Of a stretch of DNA of 64,000 nucleotides, positions 1-10,263 are shown piece by piece. Below the pieces are notes generated by a model. That model saw only the letters and a program-made list of their open reading frames with translations, was not told where the DNA came from and made no database searches. Source of the stretch: Lunularia cruciata (taxonomy: Eukaryota; Streptophyta; Marchantiopsida; Lunulariales; Lunulariaceae); contig OX419755.1 in the NCBI GenBank assembly GCA_948567375.1, forward strand, positions 39,871,001 through 39,935,000, read 5' to 3'. Positions within the stretch are counted from its first letter, which is position 1. Each line of letters starts with the position of its first letter. The position numbers and the translations under genes were made by a program.

Positions 1-2600
1 CCTAGTTTCTCAATTTTTGATCTCATCTTAAACTTCCAATAGATGATTGTAATTATTAGATTATCTCGTTCCAATAATAGAACTTGAACTTTCCTCTAAA
101 GTTAAATGTAAAAAAGTCCAACTTTTGCCTTAACTTTGAGAAGATTATTCTAACTTGAATCCCAACTTTAATTTTCCTTTTAGACAATATTATGTCAATT
201 TTACTTGACATAATATTTTCGAATTGTTTTTATTTTTATTCTAATATTAATGATATTTTTAATTAATAATATTGTGATAAATTAAAATCAATCACTTTTG
301 AATAAAAAAATTATCTTGAAATTCATGCATTTTGGACTCAAATATTCAGTTTCTTCCACATATTTTGAAAAAATTTAATTTTATCACAAGGAATGAAACA
401 CATTATGCTTAAATTCATTGATTAAACAATTCTTCTTTAATATTCTCCTTATTCATATAATTTCATGATAATTTTAATTACATGTTTTATAATACTTATC
501 TCAAATTCATACATATAGTATATATAAGTTCCTTTATATATTTATTTCTAACTGGGACAAATCATTACTACAAACTAACTTTCTTGCAAATGTCATGCTA
601 ATAGTAATATTGAGCACTTCTTCCAATGCAAATCAATAAGAAAATCTAATAACACATCAAAGTACCTCTTACTTATTGCTTTTAAGTCTGTTTGCAAACT
701 TGAAGTACCATTCCATCGAATTCCAAAGTTGTGATACTCTTAAGTACATATTTATGCCTTATCAACTCTCTCAACTGCTTTATGGTAAAAACTTATGTTG
801 ATAAAAAAAATACTAATTTGGTCAAAAAATTTGGATTCACAAAAGGCAGTATTTAACTTCAATATTTGAATTTTATAGTACATGGGAAGAAGACAATAAG
901 CAAAATTTTGGCTCCTTTATATTGGTTATTGGGATGCTGTTTTTACAGTTTGACAACTTATCACTATTCTATCTTAAAGAATATTAGGATTATATAAGCA
1001 TATCTCTAAAAGATGGAATGTTTGTTCTATTTCAAACATTCAATCAGAGATTTGTTTCTCTTGGATAAACCATTTTTTTTAATATGAACCTTCAGCATTT
1101 TTCAAAGTGCCAAGAAATCATGTATATAATAAATCTCCATTCTAGAAAGATACTAACTATGATTTGTAGAGTAGCAACAACCTAGACAATCTACTTTCAG
1201 AAACAATAAATTAGTTTTTTCCAACTCAAACTTGTAATATTCCTTCCTTGATCTTGCTTTCTATTTGTGTAAAATCCCATGATGTAAAATAAATAATATA
1301 CAGTGAATATTATGGAAAACTCTCTCCTATTGTTAATTCTTCAATAATAGGGTATTCCATAATTTATATAAATATACAATGAATAAGAAAATTTGATACA
1401 ACTCATCGTACTGTAATGTAAAATATAAAACACTCACAATGAAATAAGAATTCCTAAAAAAAACTGTAATAAGAGTTCCAAAAGAGGAAATATCATCTAT
1501 CTCACTAAAAAAATAAAATTTATAAAGTTTATAAATTGATATGAATTATCCTCCCTCCTTTATTTTAAAATTATGCTAAATATTAAAGATATCATAAAAT
1601 TAGAGTATTGTTATTATTTACTTGTATTTTCCATAATTAGGTTGGATTGGAAATAATTAATAAATTTTGTTTAAAGATTAAAACTGATGATTATATTCTA
1701 TTGCAAATATACTATCTATTTATTGAATAATTTTTGTAAATTAAGGAATTAAACTTGATATTTCTATGTATACATTTTAATATGTAAAATAAAATAAAAA
1801 TACTTTATGATTTAGAATAAATAAGCTACATGTTAACACTATCAAAAAGAAAAGAGCTGAGAAAACAAATCTAAGTATTTGGATAACCAAACAAGACAAA
1901 CAAATACAATAAAACCAAATCAATAACTTCTATTGCTTGGAGTTGTATATCTATGAAAGTTTAATAAATATAAATTCTTAAAGAATGAAAAATAGAAATA
2001 TTAATACCAAAAATTTAATATCTCCCTCAAAGTAAGGACAAAGTTTGGATACATACCATAATATCATACACAACATGCATAACTTCCGGACTTCCTTGAG
2101 ACAAACTGAAAGAATGTGTAATATGCCTCCTATTGAACTTTACCGGCCGGAGGCGAAGCAAACCGCGTCGACCATGAGGATGAGGAATGCGATCGGGAGC
2201 TGCGGGAGAGTGTGGAGACGAGAGAGGAGAAGGAGAGACATGAGAAGATATATATAATTTTTGAGTGCTCTCTAGCATGTAGCACTCGAGTGAATAGTTG
2301 ATTCTATTTGTTTTCAATTTTGGTTCCATTGGCACCTAGATTGAAGACTATGGAGAATGGAGTAGAAAGTTATGAAGATTTTTAGCTTTTTTAGGGTTTA
2401 GAGTGATCATCATACATTGAGAGTGATTTGTCATGAATTTTCAATTTCAATCTCTTTGTTTTCATGATTAAATTCCATGGGAATTTAGTTTGAAAATTTT
2501 GGAGATGGAAATTGAAAGTTATGAGAGTTTATAGATTTTAGTGTTTGGATAGATTGTTTTCTTATGTGAGTTGGGATGTGAGGGGTTGTGGTTTTGCAGA
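1..2600. other. AT-rich spacer, no gene seen
   Basis: No open frame with recognisable protein character on either strand. The stretch is strongly AT-rich with frequent A or T runs. A short GC-richer patch near 2130-2230 holds two overlapping small ORFs on opposite strands (about 2027-2335) without recognisable domains. I see no RNA gene or promoter that I can support. Confidence 0.6.
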
Positions 2601-2648
2601 TATTGGGAGATATAGAGAGGAGCAACATGTGTTACTATCATTATTCTT

Positions 2649-3014
2649 GTGCTAGCCATGGCTACACCTTCCCATGTGGGGTCCCCTAGAGCGACTTGGG
2701 ATACACCATGCCCGGTGTGTCATCGACACTTTACCTCGCAAGGGGTAAAGACTCATGTGGGAAGGATGCACAAGGACTATGATTGGACAACTTGGGATGC
2801 CCATGTGAGACGAGTGACCACATCCACAGCAATGACACTCGGGATTACGCATGCTTCTTCTATCCCTTCATTGATCGTTCCAAGGATACCAATTGAGTTG
2901 TGGGAGTGGTTAGCTTCTGAGGCAGGTTGCATTTTGGGGTCATTTGAGACTAGTTTTCCATGTCCACGTCTATTCCATAGGCTACCCCGCACACTCCATG
3001 ATGAGGCTAGATAG
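2649..3014 (+). pseudogene. Non-LTR element N-terminal zinc-finger ORF
   Basis: A 121-codon open stretch contains a C2H2-like finger, C-x2-C-x11-H-x4-H (CPVCHRHFTSQGVKTHVGRMH split: CPVC at the start, THVGRMH at the end). N-terminal fingers of this kind bind target DNA in R2-like and other restriction-endonuclease-type non-LTR elements. The frame ends at a TAG, and the next few hundred bases resume coding-like sequence with stops, so this is a decayed fragment and not a complete host gene. The link to the RT and endonuclease pieces downstream is inferred from order, strand and protein character. Confidence 0.6.
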
Positions 3015-3568
3015 GCTTTTTGCCTACCACTTGATTTTTTGGCAGGTGATCTCTTAGACGAGTTAGCATGGTTCCTATTCCTCTTACTCCCTTGATGGTG
3101 TCTGTGTTATGCTAAAGGGGGATATGCGAGGCATAGAAATGTGGCTACTAGATTTCATCAATTCCAAGCGGGAGATTGGGCATCCCTTCAAGAGGAGTTT
3201 GTTAGGACTACACGATTTAGGAGACAGGCATCGCCATAGGATACCATAGAGTCCACTTGATTATGGCGGTGTAGGACATTGGGTTAGGTGGAGGAGTTTA
3301 GCAGAGCAGCACAAGCGCTACACCCTTTGTCTATGTTGAGTCCTACTGATGAGACTATCTCTTCCCTATGCTCACTACATCCTATAGCCGTAGAGGGACT
3401 ACCACTAGAGATCTTAGATTATTAGCTTGAGCAACCTTTATGTCTTGATAGGTCGCTATTTGCACAAGATTTGTGCACTACCTTTACTTAAGAGGCTTGT
3501 CAAGGATGGTTTATAAGCACCTTAGAGATTGCTTTTAGGCAGATGATCCTTCTAGTAGTTTTACCAAG

Positions 3569-3905
3569 TTGTTTCAGGTGGTTGCAACAATAGTGAGAAG
3601 AGACATTCCTATGTCTGTTAGTCGGGTATTAAGTGCTAGTCGACTTCTCGTGATGGAAAAGGACACAAGAGACATTAGACCGATTGCTACTAGAGAGATC
3701 TTTTTGCATTTGGTCAGTTGTACCATTGTCCTTCAACATCATTCTCACTTTTGACAGCACCTTAGTCCACATCAGTTTGGAGTAGCTACACCTGGAGGAT
3801 GTGAGGCTATATCTCTAGGCATTAAAGCACTCCTAGATATCCATCCGGAGTGGATCATCCTATAGGCTTCCAGAGGGGTGTATCATATCCATAGATGGAC
3901 TTTGT
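3569..3905 (+). pseudogene. Non-LTR RT fragment (fingers), palm deleted
   Basis: Translation in shifting frames gives the N-terminal block of a non-LTR reverse transcriptase: SASRLLVMEKD..RPIATREIF, then HQFGVATPGGCEA and LLDIHPEWIIL. The next expected block (F/Y-x-D-D) is missing. The sequence jumps to a block normally found after the palm, which is interrupted at 3905 by the LTR insertion. Stops and frame changes show that it is non-functional. Confidence 0.6.
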
Positions 3906-4157
3906 TGTAGAAGACCAAAACCAAGGAGAGAAATAGGAGAATGGAAACTCACATTGGAACACTTGAATGAGGGAAAACTCCGAATGCCTAGCATGAGCTT
4001 CGGCTTTGGTATTTATAGATAGCATACAAGACCCTTGAAGCTTCTCAAGAAGCTACCTTGAGCCGCTTTCTTGGAGTGCAAGCCAAGTTAACCAGGAAGC
4101 TTCTCAAGAAGCTTCCTTCTAGAAGCCGCCTACTTGGTGTGCAAGCTAAGCTAGTTA

Positions 4158-4175
4158 GAAGCTTCTAGAAGCTTC
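4158..4175. promoter_or_regulatory. Perfect 4-unit heat-shock element in LTR
   Basis: GAAGCTTCTAGAAGCTTC is four contiguous alternating nGAAn/nTTCn pentamers with the canonical 2-bp spacing. It lies about 145 bp upstream of the LTR TATA box in transcription orientation. HSF binding is inferred from the consensus; three contiguous units normally suffice for an HSF trimer. Confidence 0.7.
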
Positions 4176-4245
4176 CTTCTAGAAGCTACCTGCTTAGGGC
4201 GCAAGTTAACTAGTTGGGAAGCTTCCCAAGAAGCTTCTTAGATGC

Positions 4246-4258
4246 TTCTAGAATATTC
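4246..4258. promoter_or_regulatory. 3-unit heat-shock element in LTR
   Basis: TTCTAGAATATTC is three contiguous pentamers (TTC-nn-GAA-nn-TTC). The same motif is at 9409-9421 in the other LTR. Confidence 0.6.
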
Positions 4259-4328
4259 TAGGCTATTTTGTCTTAATCTCTACTTTTTAAGCCCAACTAA
4301 ATTCGTCACTAAACTCCATATTGTTACA

Positions 4329-4342
4329 TATTCCCTCGCCGC
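4329..4342 (-). other. Family A polypurine tract
   Basis: On the minus strand the bases just before the 3' LTR read GGCGAGGGAATA, a purine-rich run in the position expected for plus-strand DNA priming. Confidence 0.5.
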
Positions 4343-4369
4343 TAGTTGGTGACGTCCTCATTGCCAATG

Positions 4370-4545
4370 AAGCTTCAAATTCCTTGATGGCCATTTGTGC
4401 ATTCTGGAGGTGGGAAAGAGGTTCCTATGTGGCATCAAGAAGGGGATATCCTTTCCAAAGGACCTTGTACTCTATATGTTGGCAATGACCTCATTGAATA
4501 TGGCAACGCGCAAGGATACAATCAACTTTGTACTCCTCATGATCA
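4370..4545 (-). pseudogene. Chromodomain of family A, Trp lost to stop
   Basis: The minus-strand translation reads EEYKVDCILA, a stop, IEYKVLWKGYPLLDAT, stop, EPLSHLQNAQ..IKEFEA. This matches a chromodomain at the integrase C-terminus of chromoviruses, which recognises histone marks and steers insertion. The conserved Trp of the T-W-E-P box is TAG here (4425-4427), a single G>A change. The open integrase frame ends at about 4578, so the domain would not be translated in this copy. Confidence 0.75.
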
Positions 4546-4577
4546 TTGATAGGGACAGGTAGAGGATGAGGTTGGAC

Positions 4578-5600
4578 TCAAGAGGAAAAGGAAGAGGGGT
4601 TAGGAACAAAGGGTTTCAACTTGGAAACATGAAAGATAGGATGGATACGCATGTGACAAGGCAAGGCAAGTTGATAAGCAACAGGAGAGACAATGTAGGT
4701 AATATCAAAGGGTCCTATCCAATTAGGAGCAAGTTTACAAACTTGGGTATCAAGTGGGAGAGGAAGTTTACTAGAGGATAGCATGACTTTATCACAAACT
4801 TCAAAGGTAAGATCACGACGATGGTGGTCCGCATATTGTTTTTGGCAATTCTGAGCAACAAGGAGGTGAGACTTGGCTTGTTGGAGAGATTGGGATATAA
4901 AAGTCAAGAATGTGGAAGTATGAGGAACCTAAGAGGGAAGGGGAGCAAGAAGAGAATCAGGAACAAGTGGATCTTGGCCAAAATTGAGAAAGAAGGGAGA
5001 AAATCCGGTGCTTGCCTGTTTGGAATTGTTGTAGGCAAATTTTGCAGCTGCAAGACATTCATCCCAGTTGGTATGGTGGACATTGACAAAGGCCCGCAAC
5101 ATATCCTCCAATGTACAATTTGCGCATTTGGTTTGTCCATCAGTTTGAGGATGATAGGCCGTGGACAAAGCAAGCTTGGTGTCGAGTATCTAGAAGAGTG
5201 CTTGCCAAAACTTCTCGGTAAATCGAGGATCACGGTCGGAGATGTGTACATGTGGCATCCCATGATGCTTGAAGACATTGTCAAAGAAAATTTGCGCTAA
5301 GGTTGGAGCATCCACGGTATCACAAGTTGGTGCCAAGTGGATTTTCTTACTAAGCTTATCTACAAACACCATGATTGCGGTGTGTCCTTGTTTTGTCTTT
5401 GGCAAGGATGTGATGAGATCCAAGCTCACATGCTCCCAATGAGCGGATGGAATGGCAAGTGGTTGAAGGAGTCCACTCGGCTTTTGGTTGTTGGCCTTGT
5501 TATGTTGGCAACTCTCACATGATCGAACAAAGTCTCAAACATCTTGTGTCATGTTGGGCCACCACCATTGGCGTTGGAGGGTGCCCAAGGTCTTGTCCAC
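4578..5600 (-). pseudogene. Family A integrase
   Basis: Three open pieces make up the integrase. 5190-5600 has a zinc-binding segment (..GHMGVDKTLG..CESCQH) and the start of the catalytic core (SLDLITSLP, then FVDKLSKKIH and HISDRDPRF with the second Asp). 4929-5168 continues with STAYHPQTDGQT, the NxxLEDMLRAFV region and FAYNNSKQASTGFSPF. 4578-4907 is the C-terminal GPF/Y segment (GPFDITYIVSPVAYQL..HPIFHVSKLKP). Frame breaks join the pieces. A working enzyme would insert the cDNA; this copy cannot. Confidence 0.85.
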
Positions 5601-5658
5601 TCCCATGTGACCAGCTATTGGTAAATCATGGGCTTCTTGAAGGCGCACAAGTCAAAGA

Positions 5659-6525
5659 TCACCTTTGGCTGGAACATAGATCTGGTCTGCACGAATAAAA
5701 GCCTTCCTTGAAGGAGAAGGTGTTGTACTCCTTGTCACATGTTGTCAGACAATCGTGTACCATTTGGAAGAAGGGATCTTGTTGTAGAGCTGATTGAAAC
5801 TCATTATGGACCTTAGGGTCAATGGACACCGTTGTAATTGCCACCGTGATGAGAGGAAGAGCCTTCAAATCAGGTCGTCGTGATAGAGCATCAGGGATGG
5901 CATGGAACCGACCTGGTTTGTGCTCAATTTTGATGTCAAACAATTGGAGTTGCTCTTCCTATTGATGATGTCGACTCTTCATGTGCTCCAAGTGTAAGGT
6001 CTGCAACAATGGCTTGTGATTAGTTTGCATGATCACTTGTTTCCCCAAGAGATAATGCCTCCATACCTTGGTGGCATATACCATTGCAAGTTGTTCCCAA
6101 TCTCAAGCAGAGTAATTTCTTTCAGCTTTATTTAGTCGGTGAGACACAAAGGCAATAGGATGTAGTCCATCTGGAAATTCTTGTTGCAACAGAGCTCCAA
6201 TTGCAAAGTTAGAAGCATCAAAATCAACCACATAAGGTAGTTGAGGATCATATGGTTGAAGAATGGGTCTTGAAGACACCATATGCTTTAACTTCTGGAA
6301 TGCTTCTTCATGCTTGGTGGTCCACTAGAAGCTCGAGTTCTTTCCCAAGGGGTCAATCAATGGTGCAGCCACGTGAGCATAATAGTGGATGAACCATCGG
6401 TAAAAACTAGCCAATCCATTGAATGCTCGTACTTTTGTAGCATCCTTTGGGGTATGCCAATCAGTAATGGCCTTGATCTTCTCTTCTTCCATCTTGATCC
6501 CCTCTAAGGAGATCTTATGACCCAA
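5659..6525 (-). pseudogene. Family A RNase H
   Basis: The minus-strand translation begins after the RT with GHKISLEGIKMEEEKI and FNGLASFYRWFI. It ends with IEHKPGRFHAIPDALSRRPD, the typical end of a Ty3/gypsy RNase H before the integrase spacer. The middle part (about 5945-6320) is readable only in broken frames. Confidence 0.75.
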
Positions 6526-6582
6526 GAAGGTAACCTCCTTCTGCCAAAAAGCACATTTTGACTTCTTGTAGTAAAATTTCCA

Positions 6583-7395
6583 CTATCGTAGTCGTCTTAG
6601 GACTTCTCGCACATGATTCATGTGTTTTGCCTCTATCCTACTATAGATTAATATATCATCTGAGAACACCACCATGGACCGATCCAATAGTCCCTCCAAC
6701 ACTCGATGCATCTGATCCATGAAGACTGTTGGAGCATTAGTGAGTCCAAAAGGTAGAACTCTCCACTCAAAATGTCCATACCTTGTGCGAAAAGCAGTCT
6801 TTTGCACATCCTCTCCTTCAATAGGAATTTTCCAATAGCCGCTACGAAGATCCAGCTTGGAAAAGTAGTGTGCTCCACTTAGTTGATCAAGCAGGTCATC
6901 AATCCGAGGCAAGGGATATGCATTCTTCATAGTTTGCTTATTGAGTCTCTGGTAAGCAATACAAAAACAAAGTCCTCCATCCTTCTTTGGAACAAATAGT
7001 ACTGATGCTCCCCAAGGAGAGGTACTATGTCGTATGAAATCCTTCTCCAACAACTCTGTAAGTGTTGTTCGCAACTCCTCCAAATCCTTTGGTGAGAGCC
7101 AATAGATTGGTCTACTCACTGGAGTACTCCTTGGCAATAACTCGATCTTGAAGGGCATACCTTGATCGGAGGGTAATCCCTTTGGTAGATCATCCGGAAA
7201 CACATCTGCAAACTCTTGAACTATCCGATCAACCATTGCTTGATGAGGCTCTTGGCCCTCCTCAAATTGTTCTTGTGCAATCGGCTTGATCCACACCGCA
7301 AATACAAACTTATCTTCCTCCAAAGCTTGCTCTATGGCCGCTTCATTAACAAACTTCCCTTCCAGGGACCCATCTCTCCTCCAAGCTTGCTCCAT
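6583..7395 (-). pseudogene. Family A reverse transcriptase
   Basis: A 270-codon open frame covers nearly the whole RT. Visible blocks include [11 protein letters not shown], the primer-grip region [71 protein letters not shown] and the catalytic box FSDDILIYS with both Asp. This is a canonical Ty3/gypsy RT. It is the best preserved part of the element and the best region for family assignment. Confidence 0.93.
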
Positions 7396-7533
7396 GGTTG
7401 CCTTTTTGGCAAACTTCCCATCTTGGGACTCATCTCCCTTCCAAATTTGCTCTATGGTTACCTTCTCAACAAACTTCCCATCTTGGGACTGATTATTCTT
7501 AGGCGTCTTACTCAGAGGGGCCAGACAACCTAA

Positions 7534-7926
7534 TCAGAATTTTCTACCTTGGTGTTGTACTTGAATTTGTTGTCGAGTCCAATCGAATTGAGCCTTCTGA
7601 CTTTCAAGCCAAGGTAGACCCAGAATGATATCATAGTGTAGAGGTGCCACTACAAACCTCATACACTCCAAATACTCCTTCCTAATCTTGAAGGTAACAG
7701 GATGTGAGGTGCGGAATGCAAAACCCTTTCTACCATCCGCCATCATCAAGCTACTTCCAAACACTGGCTTGATAAGAATACCCAATTCCTTTGCTACTTG
7801 CATATACATGCAATTCTCTGAACTTCCAGAATCAACCAAAATCCTACAACCCCGATTAGATATCATACCTTGCAAGTGAAGAAAACTTGCATAGGTCGAG
7901 CCTTCAATCCCATTGGAACTAATCAA
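7534..7926 (-). pseudogene. Family A aspartic protease
   Basis: A 130-codon open frame carries the active-site triad in ILVDSGSSENC and the later ILGLPWL block, both typical of retroviral-type pepsin-like proteases. It lies between the zinc knuckle and the RT, as expected for Gag-Pol processing. A repetitive and poorly conserved linker (7396-7533) separates it from the RT. Confidence 0.88.
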
Positions 7927-7949
7927 GCTCCCAGTAGGCGGCTCAAAAT

Positions 7950-8857
7950 CTCCTTTTAGGGTTCTTTGTTTCCTTGACCATTCTGTTCCACAAACTCCAT
8001 TTGGGCAACTTGTCGAGGTTGCCCATTCCTAAGTAGACATTTAGCAATGTGATGTCCAACTTGGTGACAATAAAAGCAACCTCCATTTTGTTGTAATCTT
8101 TCTTTATCTGCTGTCCAAGTGGTCTTCATTGGATAGCATCAATCTCCATTGGTACCGGTTCTTCCACTCATGCATAGTGTACTGGTAGGCTTTGTGTAGG
8201 TCGAGGTCGAGACCAAGTTGTCACAACCAAGGAATCAAAACGCTCAGCCAATTGCATGGCTTCTTCTACATTTTGTGGCTCCCGCATGGTCACCTCCAAT
8301 TTGGTTAGTGACTTCAATCCTCGCACAAATCGATCCAAAACTTCACCTTCTTGGATATTTGGAATTTGCATGATGATGTTCTGAAATTGTGTGATGTAGC
8401 TTCTCATTGAGCCAATCTGCCTCAACTCTGCCAATTTAACTCGTGCGGCTCGGGTGGCATTTATAGTTTGAAATCAACCAAGTATTGCATCTTTGAATTC
8501 TGCCCATGTCAAAATTGGTGTAACAATTTGTCGTTCAGCTCTTTCTACTCGGAATCGCCACCAAAGTTTTGCCATGCCATCCAATTGGCTAGAAGCCAAG
8601 AGAATTTGTTTCCGCTTGTCTTGAAGATTGGTGGCTTCAAAGTAACATTCACAGTCAAACACAAAATTCTCCATTGTGCCTGAAAGATTCTTGCCTTCAA
8701 ACACCTTGGGTTTCGGAAATCAAATGTGATCTTCTCCATCTCGAACTGGCGCTTTGTCTATTTGTAATCGTCGTTGCTGGTCCCGTTCATCCAACAATCA
8801 AGTAAGATGCTCAATTTGTTGTTGCATTGCAAGGATAACATCCGGTATTGCCGGCAT
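7950..8857 (-). pseudogene. Family A Gag with CCHC zinc knuckle
   Basis: From a likely ATG at 8855-8857 the minus strand reads a coiled N-terminus (MQQQIEHL). Capsid-like sequence follows (VFEGKNLSGTMENFVFDCECYF, GMAKLWWRF, LRQIGSMRSYITQFQNI, VLDRFVRGLKS). A zinc knuckle CFYCHQVGHHIAKC (C-x2-C-x4-H-x4-C) sits at 8037-8078. Internal stops near 8770 and a frame change near 8440-8470 break it. The product would package element RNA. Confidence 0.85.
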
Positions 8858-9114
8858 TGCTACTACTCTATTCCACTACCCTCAATTTATCTAGTTGATT
8901 AACACATAGAAACTTCTCGTCCACCGTTCTCCATAAGTTACAATTGGAAGTATCAAGGGTTCCTCTAACACGGTGATCATATGTAGAAAATCCTGCCCAA
9001 AGCACAAGGTGATGAATTGTGTGAAACAATGCTTTGGTAATATCTGGACATGAAAGTCCTAATGGTTTGGCGGAAGTGGATTTTGTGGTCCATAAATTCC
9101 ATCCATCCCATTCT

Positions 9115-9127
9115 CTCTCTAATACCA
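9115..9127 (-). other. Primer-binding site, initiator tRNA-Met
   Basis: On the minus strand, one base inside the 5' LTR, the sequence reads TGGTATTAGAGAG. It matches the plant initiator tRNA-Met 3' end complement (TGGTATCAGAGC) except for a C>T transition and the last bases. Confidence 0.8.
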
Positions 9128-9128
9128 A

Positions 9129-9491
9129 TGTAAAAGACCAAAACCGATGAGAGAAATAGGAGAATGGAAACTCACATTGGGACACTTGAATGAGGGAAAA
9201 CTCTGAATACCTAGCATGAGCTCCGGCTTTGGTATTTATAGGTAGCATACAAGACCCTTGAAGCTTCTCAAGAAGCTTCCTTGAGCTACTTTCTTGGAGT
9301 GCAAGCCAAGTTAACCAAGAAGCTTCTCAAGAAGCTTCCTTCTAGAAGCTACATGCTTAGGGTGCAAGTTAACTAGTTGGGAAGCTTCCCAAGAAGCTTC
9401 TTAGATGCTTCTAGAATATTCTAGGCTATTTTGTCTTATTATCTACTTTGTAAGCCCGACTAACTTCGTCGCTGAACTCCATATTGTTATA
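9129..9491 (-). repeat. Family A 5' LTR (363 bp)
   Basis: Partner of 3906-4328. It is 60 bp shorter. The missing part lies between two direct copies of an AGAAGCTTCCTTCTAGAAGC-like sequence, so it was probably lost by slippage or recombination. The perfect four-unit heat-shock element went with it; the three-unit one at 9409-9421 remains. Confidence 0.92.
9409..9421. promoter_or_regulatory. 3-unit heat-shock element in 5' LTR
   Basis: TTCTAGAATATTC, contiguous TTC-nn-GAA-nn-TTC, at the position equivalent to 4246-4258. Confidence 0.6.
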
Positions 9492-9607
9492 TTCGTGTTC
9501 TTGGAGTGCTAGTAGGATCAAAGGATTTTGTCACACGCTTCTTAGACGCTACCCTTGCATAGGATGTTTTCCATGTGGATGACCTTCCATTACTAAGAGA
9601 TCCGTAG

Positions 9608-10144
9608 GTGGCATTAGGTATACTCTCTTTCAGTCTTGCTCGGCAACCATCCTACCTCATCCGTACAGTTCTCCCCTCACCGTCCTTCTTATCATGTCTG
9701 AGAGCATTTGATAGGAGGATTATGGGAGTCTTTGGTGATACTATTGGACTAGGGACTTTTGATTGTATGACATGGGATTTGGCACGTAGACAAACAGCTT
9801 TGCCAATCTCATGTGGTGGGGTTGGCTTGCTTTCTATGGAGGAGACGGCACCAATAGTATTTTTGGGTAGTTGGGCTCTCTTGGCACCCCTGCTTTCCTC
9901 TCATTTTGTGGTTGCTGATAGGCCGGTTTTGGAGACTTATGTGATAGAGGTGGAAGGAGGATCCTTTTCTCTCCAGGTGTCATTGCAGCAGACAAGAGAT
10001 AGTCCATCCCCACGAGCACGAGAGGATTCTCCACCTTTTTCTTCACTATCATCAGATTGGACTAGAGGTTTACAGTCTTCCTTGATGGAGCGACAGTGTG
10101 AGCATACGTTACATTCTCCCTTAGTTGACTCGTCCATTCCTTAG
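9608..10144 (+). pseudogene. Non-LTR RT C-terminal region
   Basis: A 178-codon open frame starts in VALGILSFSLARQPSYLIRT and carries DCMTWDLARRQTALPISCGGVGL and FLGSWALLAPLL. This is the thumb or connection region seen after the RT palm in non-LTR elements with a C-terminal restriction-like endonuclease. The frame ends at a TAG, and coding-like sequence goes on in another frame to 10264. Confidence 0.6.
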
Positions 10145-10263
10145 GCTACTAGAGCACATCTTCTCTCTTGCTCCGGCAAGGGTGCAGGCTCTTGGATCTT
10201 AGCTCAACCGTGCATTAGTGCATTCCAACTTGCACCAACTACTTTCTCTATAGCGATGAGGTT

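Larger units (their letters stand above)
2620..3905 (+). mobile_element. Non-LTR retrotransposon, 5' part
   Basis: This is the left half of a decayed non-LTR retrotransposon, split by the LTR element at 3906-9491. It opens with a zinc-finger ORF (2649-3014). A gag-like or linker region follows with several stops, then the N-terminal RT segment (3569-3870), where RPIA and QFGVATPGGCEA are readable around a frame change. The catalytic palm with the YxDD box is absent. After the segment ending near 3865 the frame passes directly to a post-palm motif (LPEG.IISIDGL, about 3871-3905) that continues at 9497 as VLGVLVGSKDFV. The core RT was therefore deleted before the LTR element landed. The right half is at 9492-10932. 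Confidence 0.7.
3906..4328 (-). repeat. Family A 3' LTR (423 bp)
   Basis: Terminal TG..CA. It is nearly identical to 9129-9491 except for about 60 bp present only here. The reverse complement reads as an LTR promoter, with GAAGCTTC-rich palindromes upstream of a TATAAATAC box (complement near 4011-4020). It contains a perfect four-unit heat-shock element at 4158-4175 and a three-unit one at 4246-4258. Confidence 0.93.
3906..9491 (-). mobile_element. Ty3/gypsy chromovirus (family A), full length, nested
   Basis: A complete but decayed LTR retrotransposon in minus orientation. The LTRs are 3906-4328 (3' LTR) and 9129-9491 (5' LTR). Each starts TGTA.AAGACC on the plus strand, and the ends are TTGTTACA and TTGTTATA. 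The target duplication is TTTGT (3901-3905) against TTCGT (9492-9496), one transition apart. A primer-binding site for initiator tRNA-Met lies beside the 5' LTR and a purine tract beside the 3' LTR. Gag, protease, RT, RNase H, integrase and a chromodomain follow in chromovirus order, all on the minus strand and all with stops. The host sequence is the non-LTR element on either side. Confidence 0.93.

Noticed and set aside
2027-2335. Paired ORFs in a GC-richer patch
   Set aside because: About 100 and 70 codons on opposite strands, with Ser/Pro/His or Arg bias and no domain.
4566-5300. Plus-strand ORFs over the family A integrase
   Set aside because: Antisense of well-recognised integrase blocks.
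7216-7533. Plus-strand ORFs across the family A RT/protease linker
   Set aside because: Antisense shadows of a repetitive Gag-Pol linker on the minus strand.
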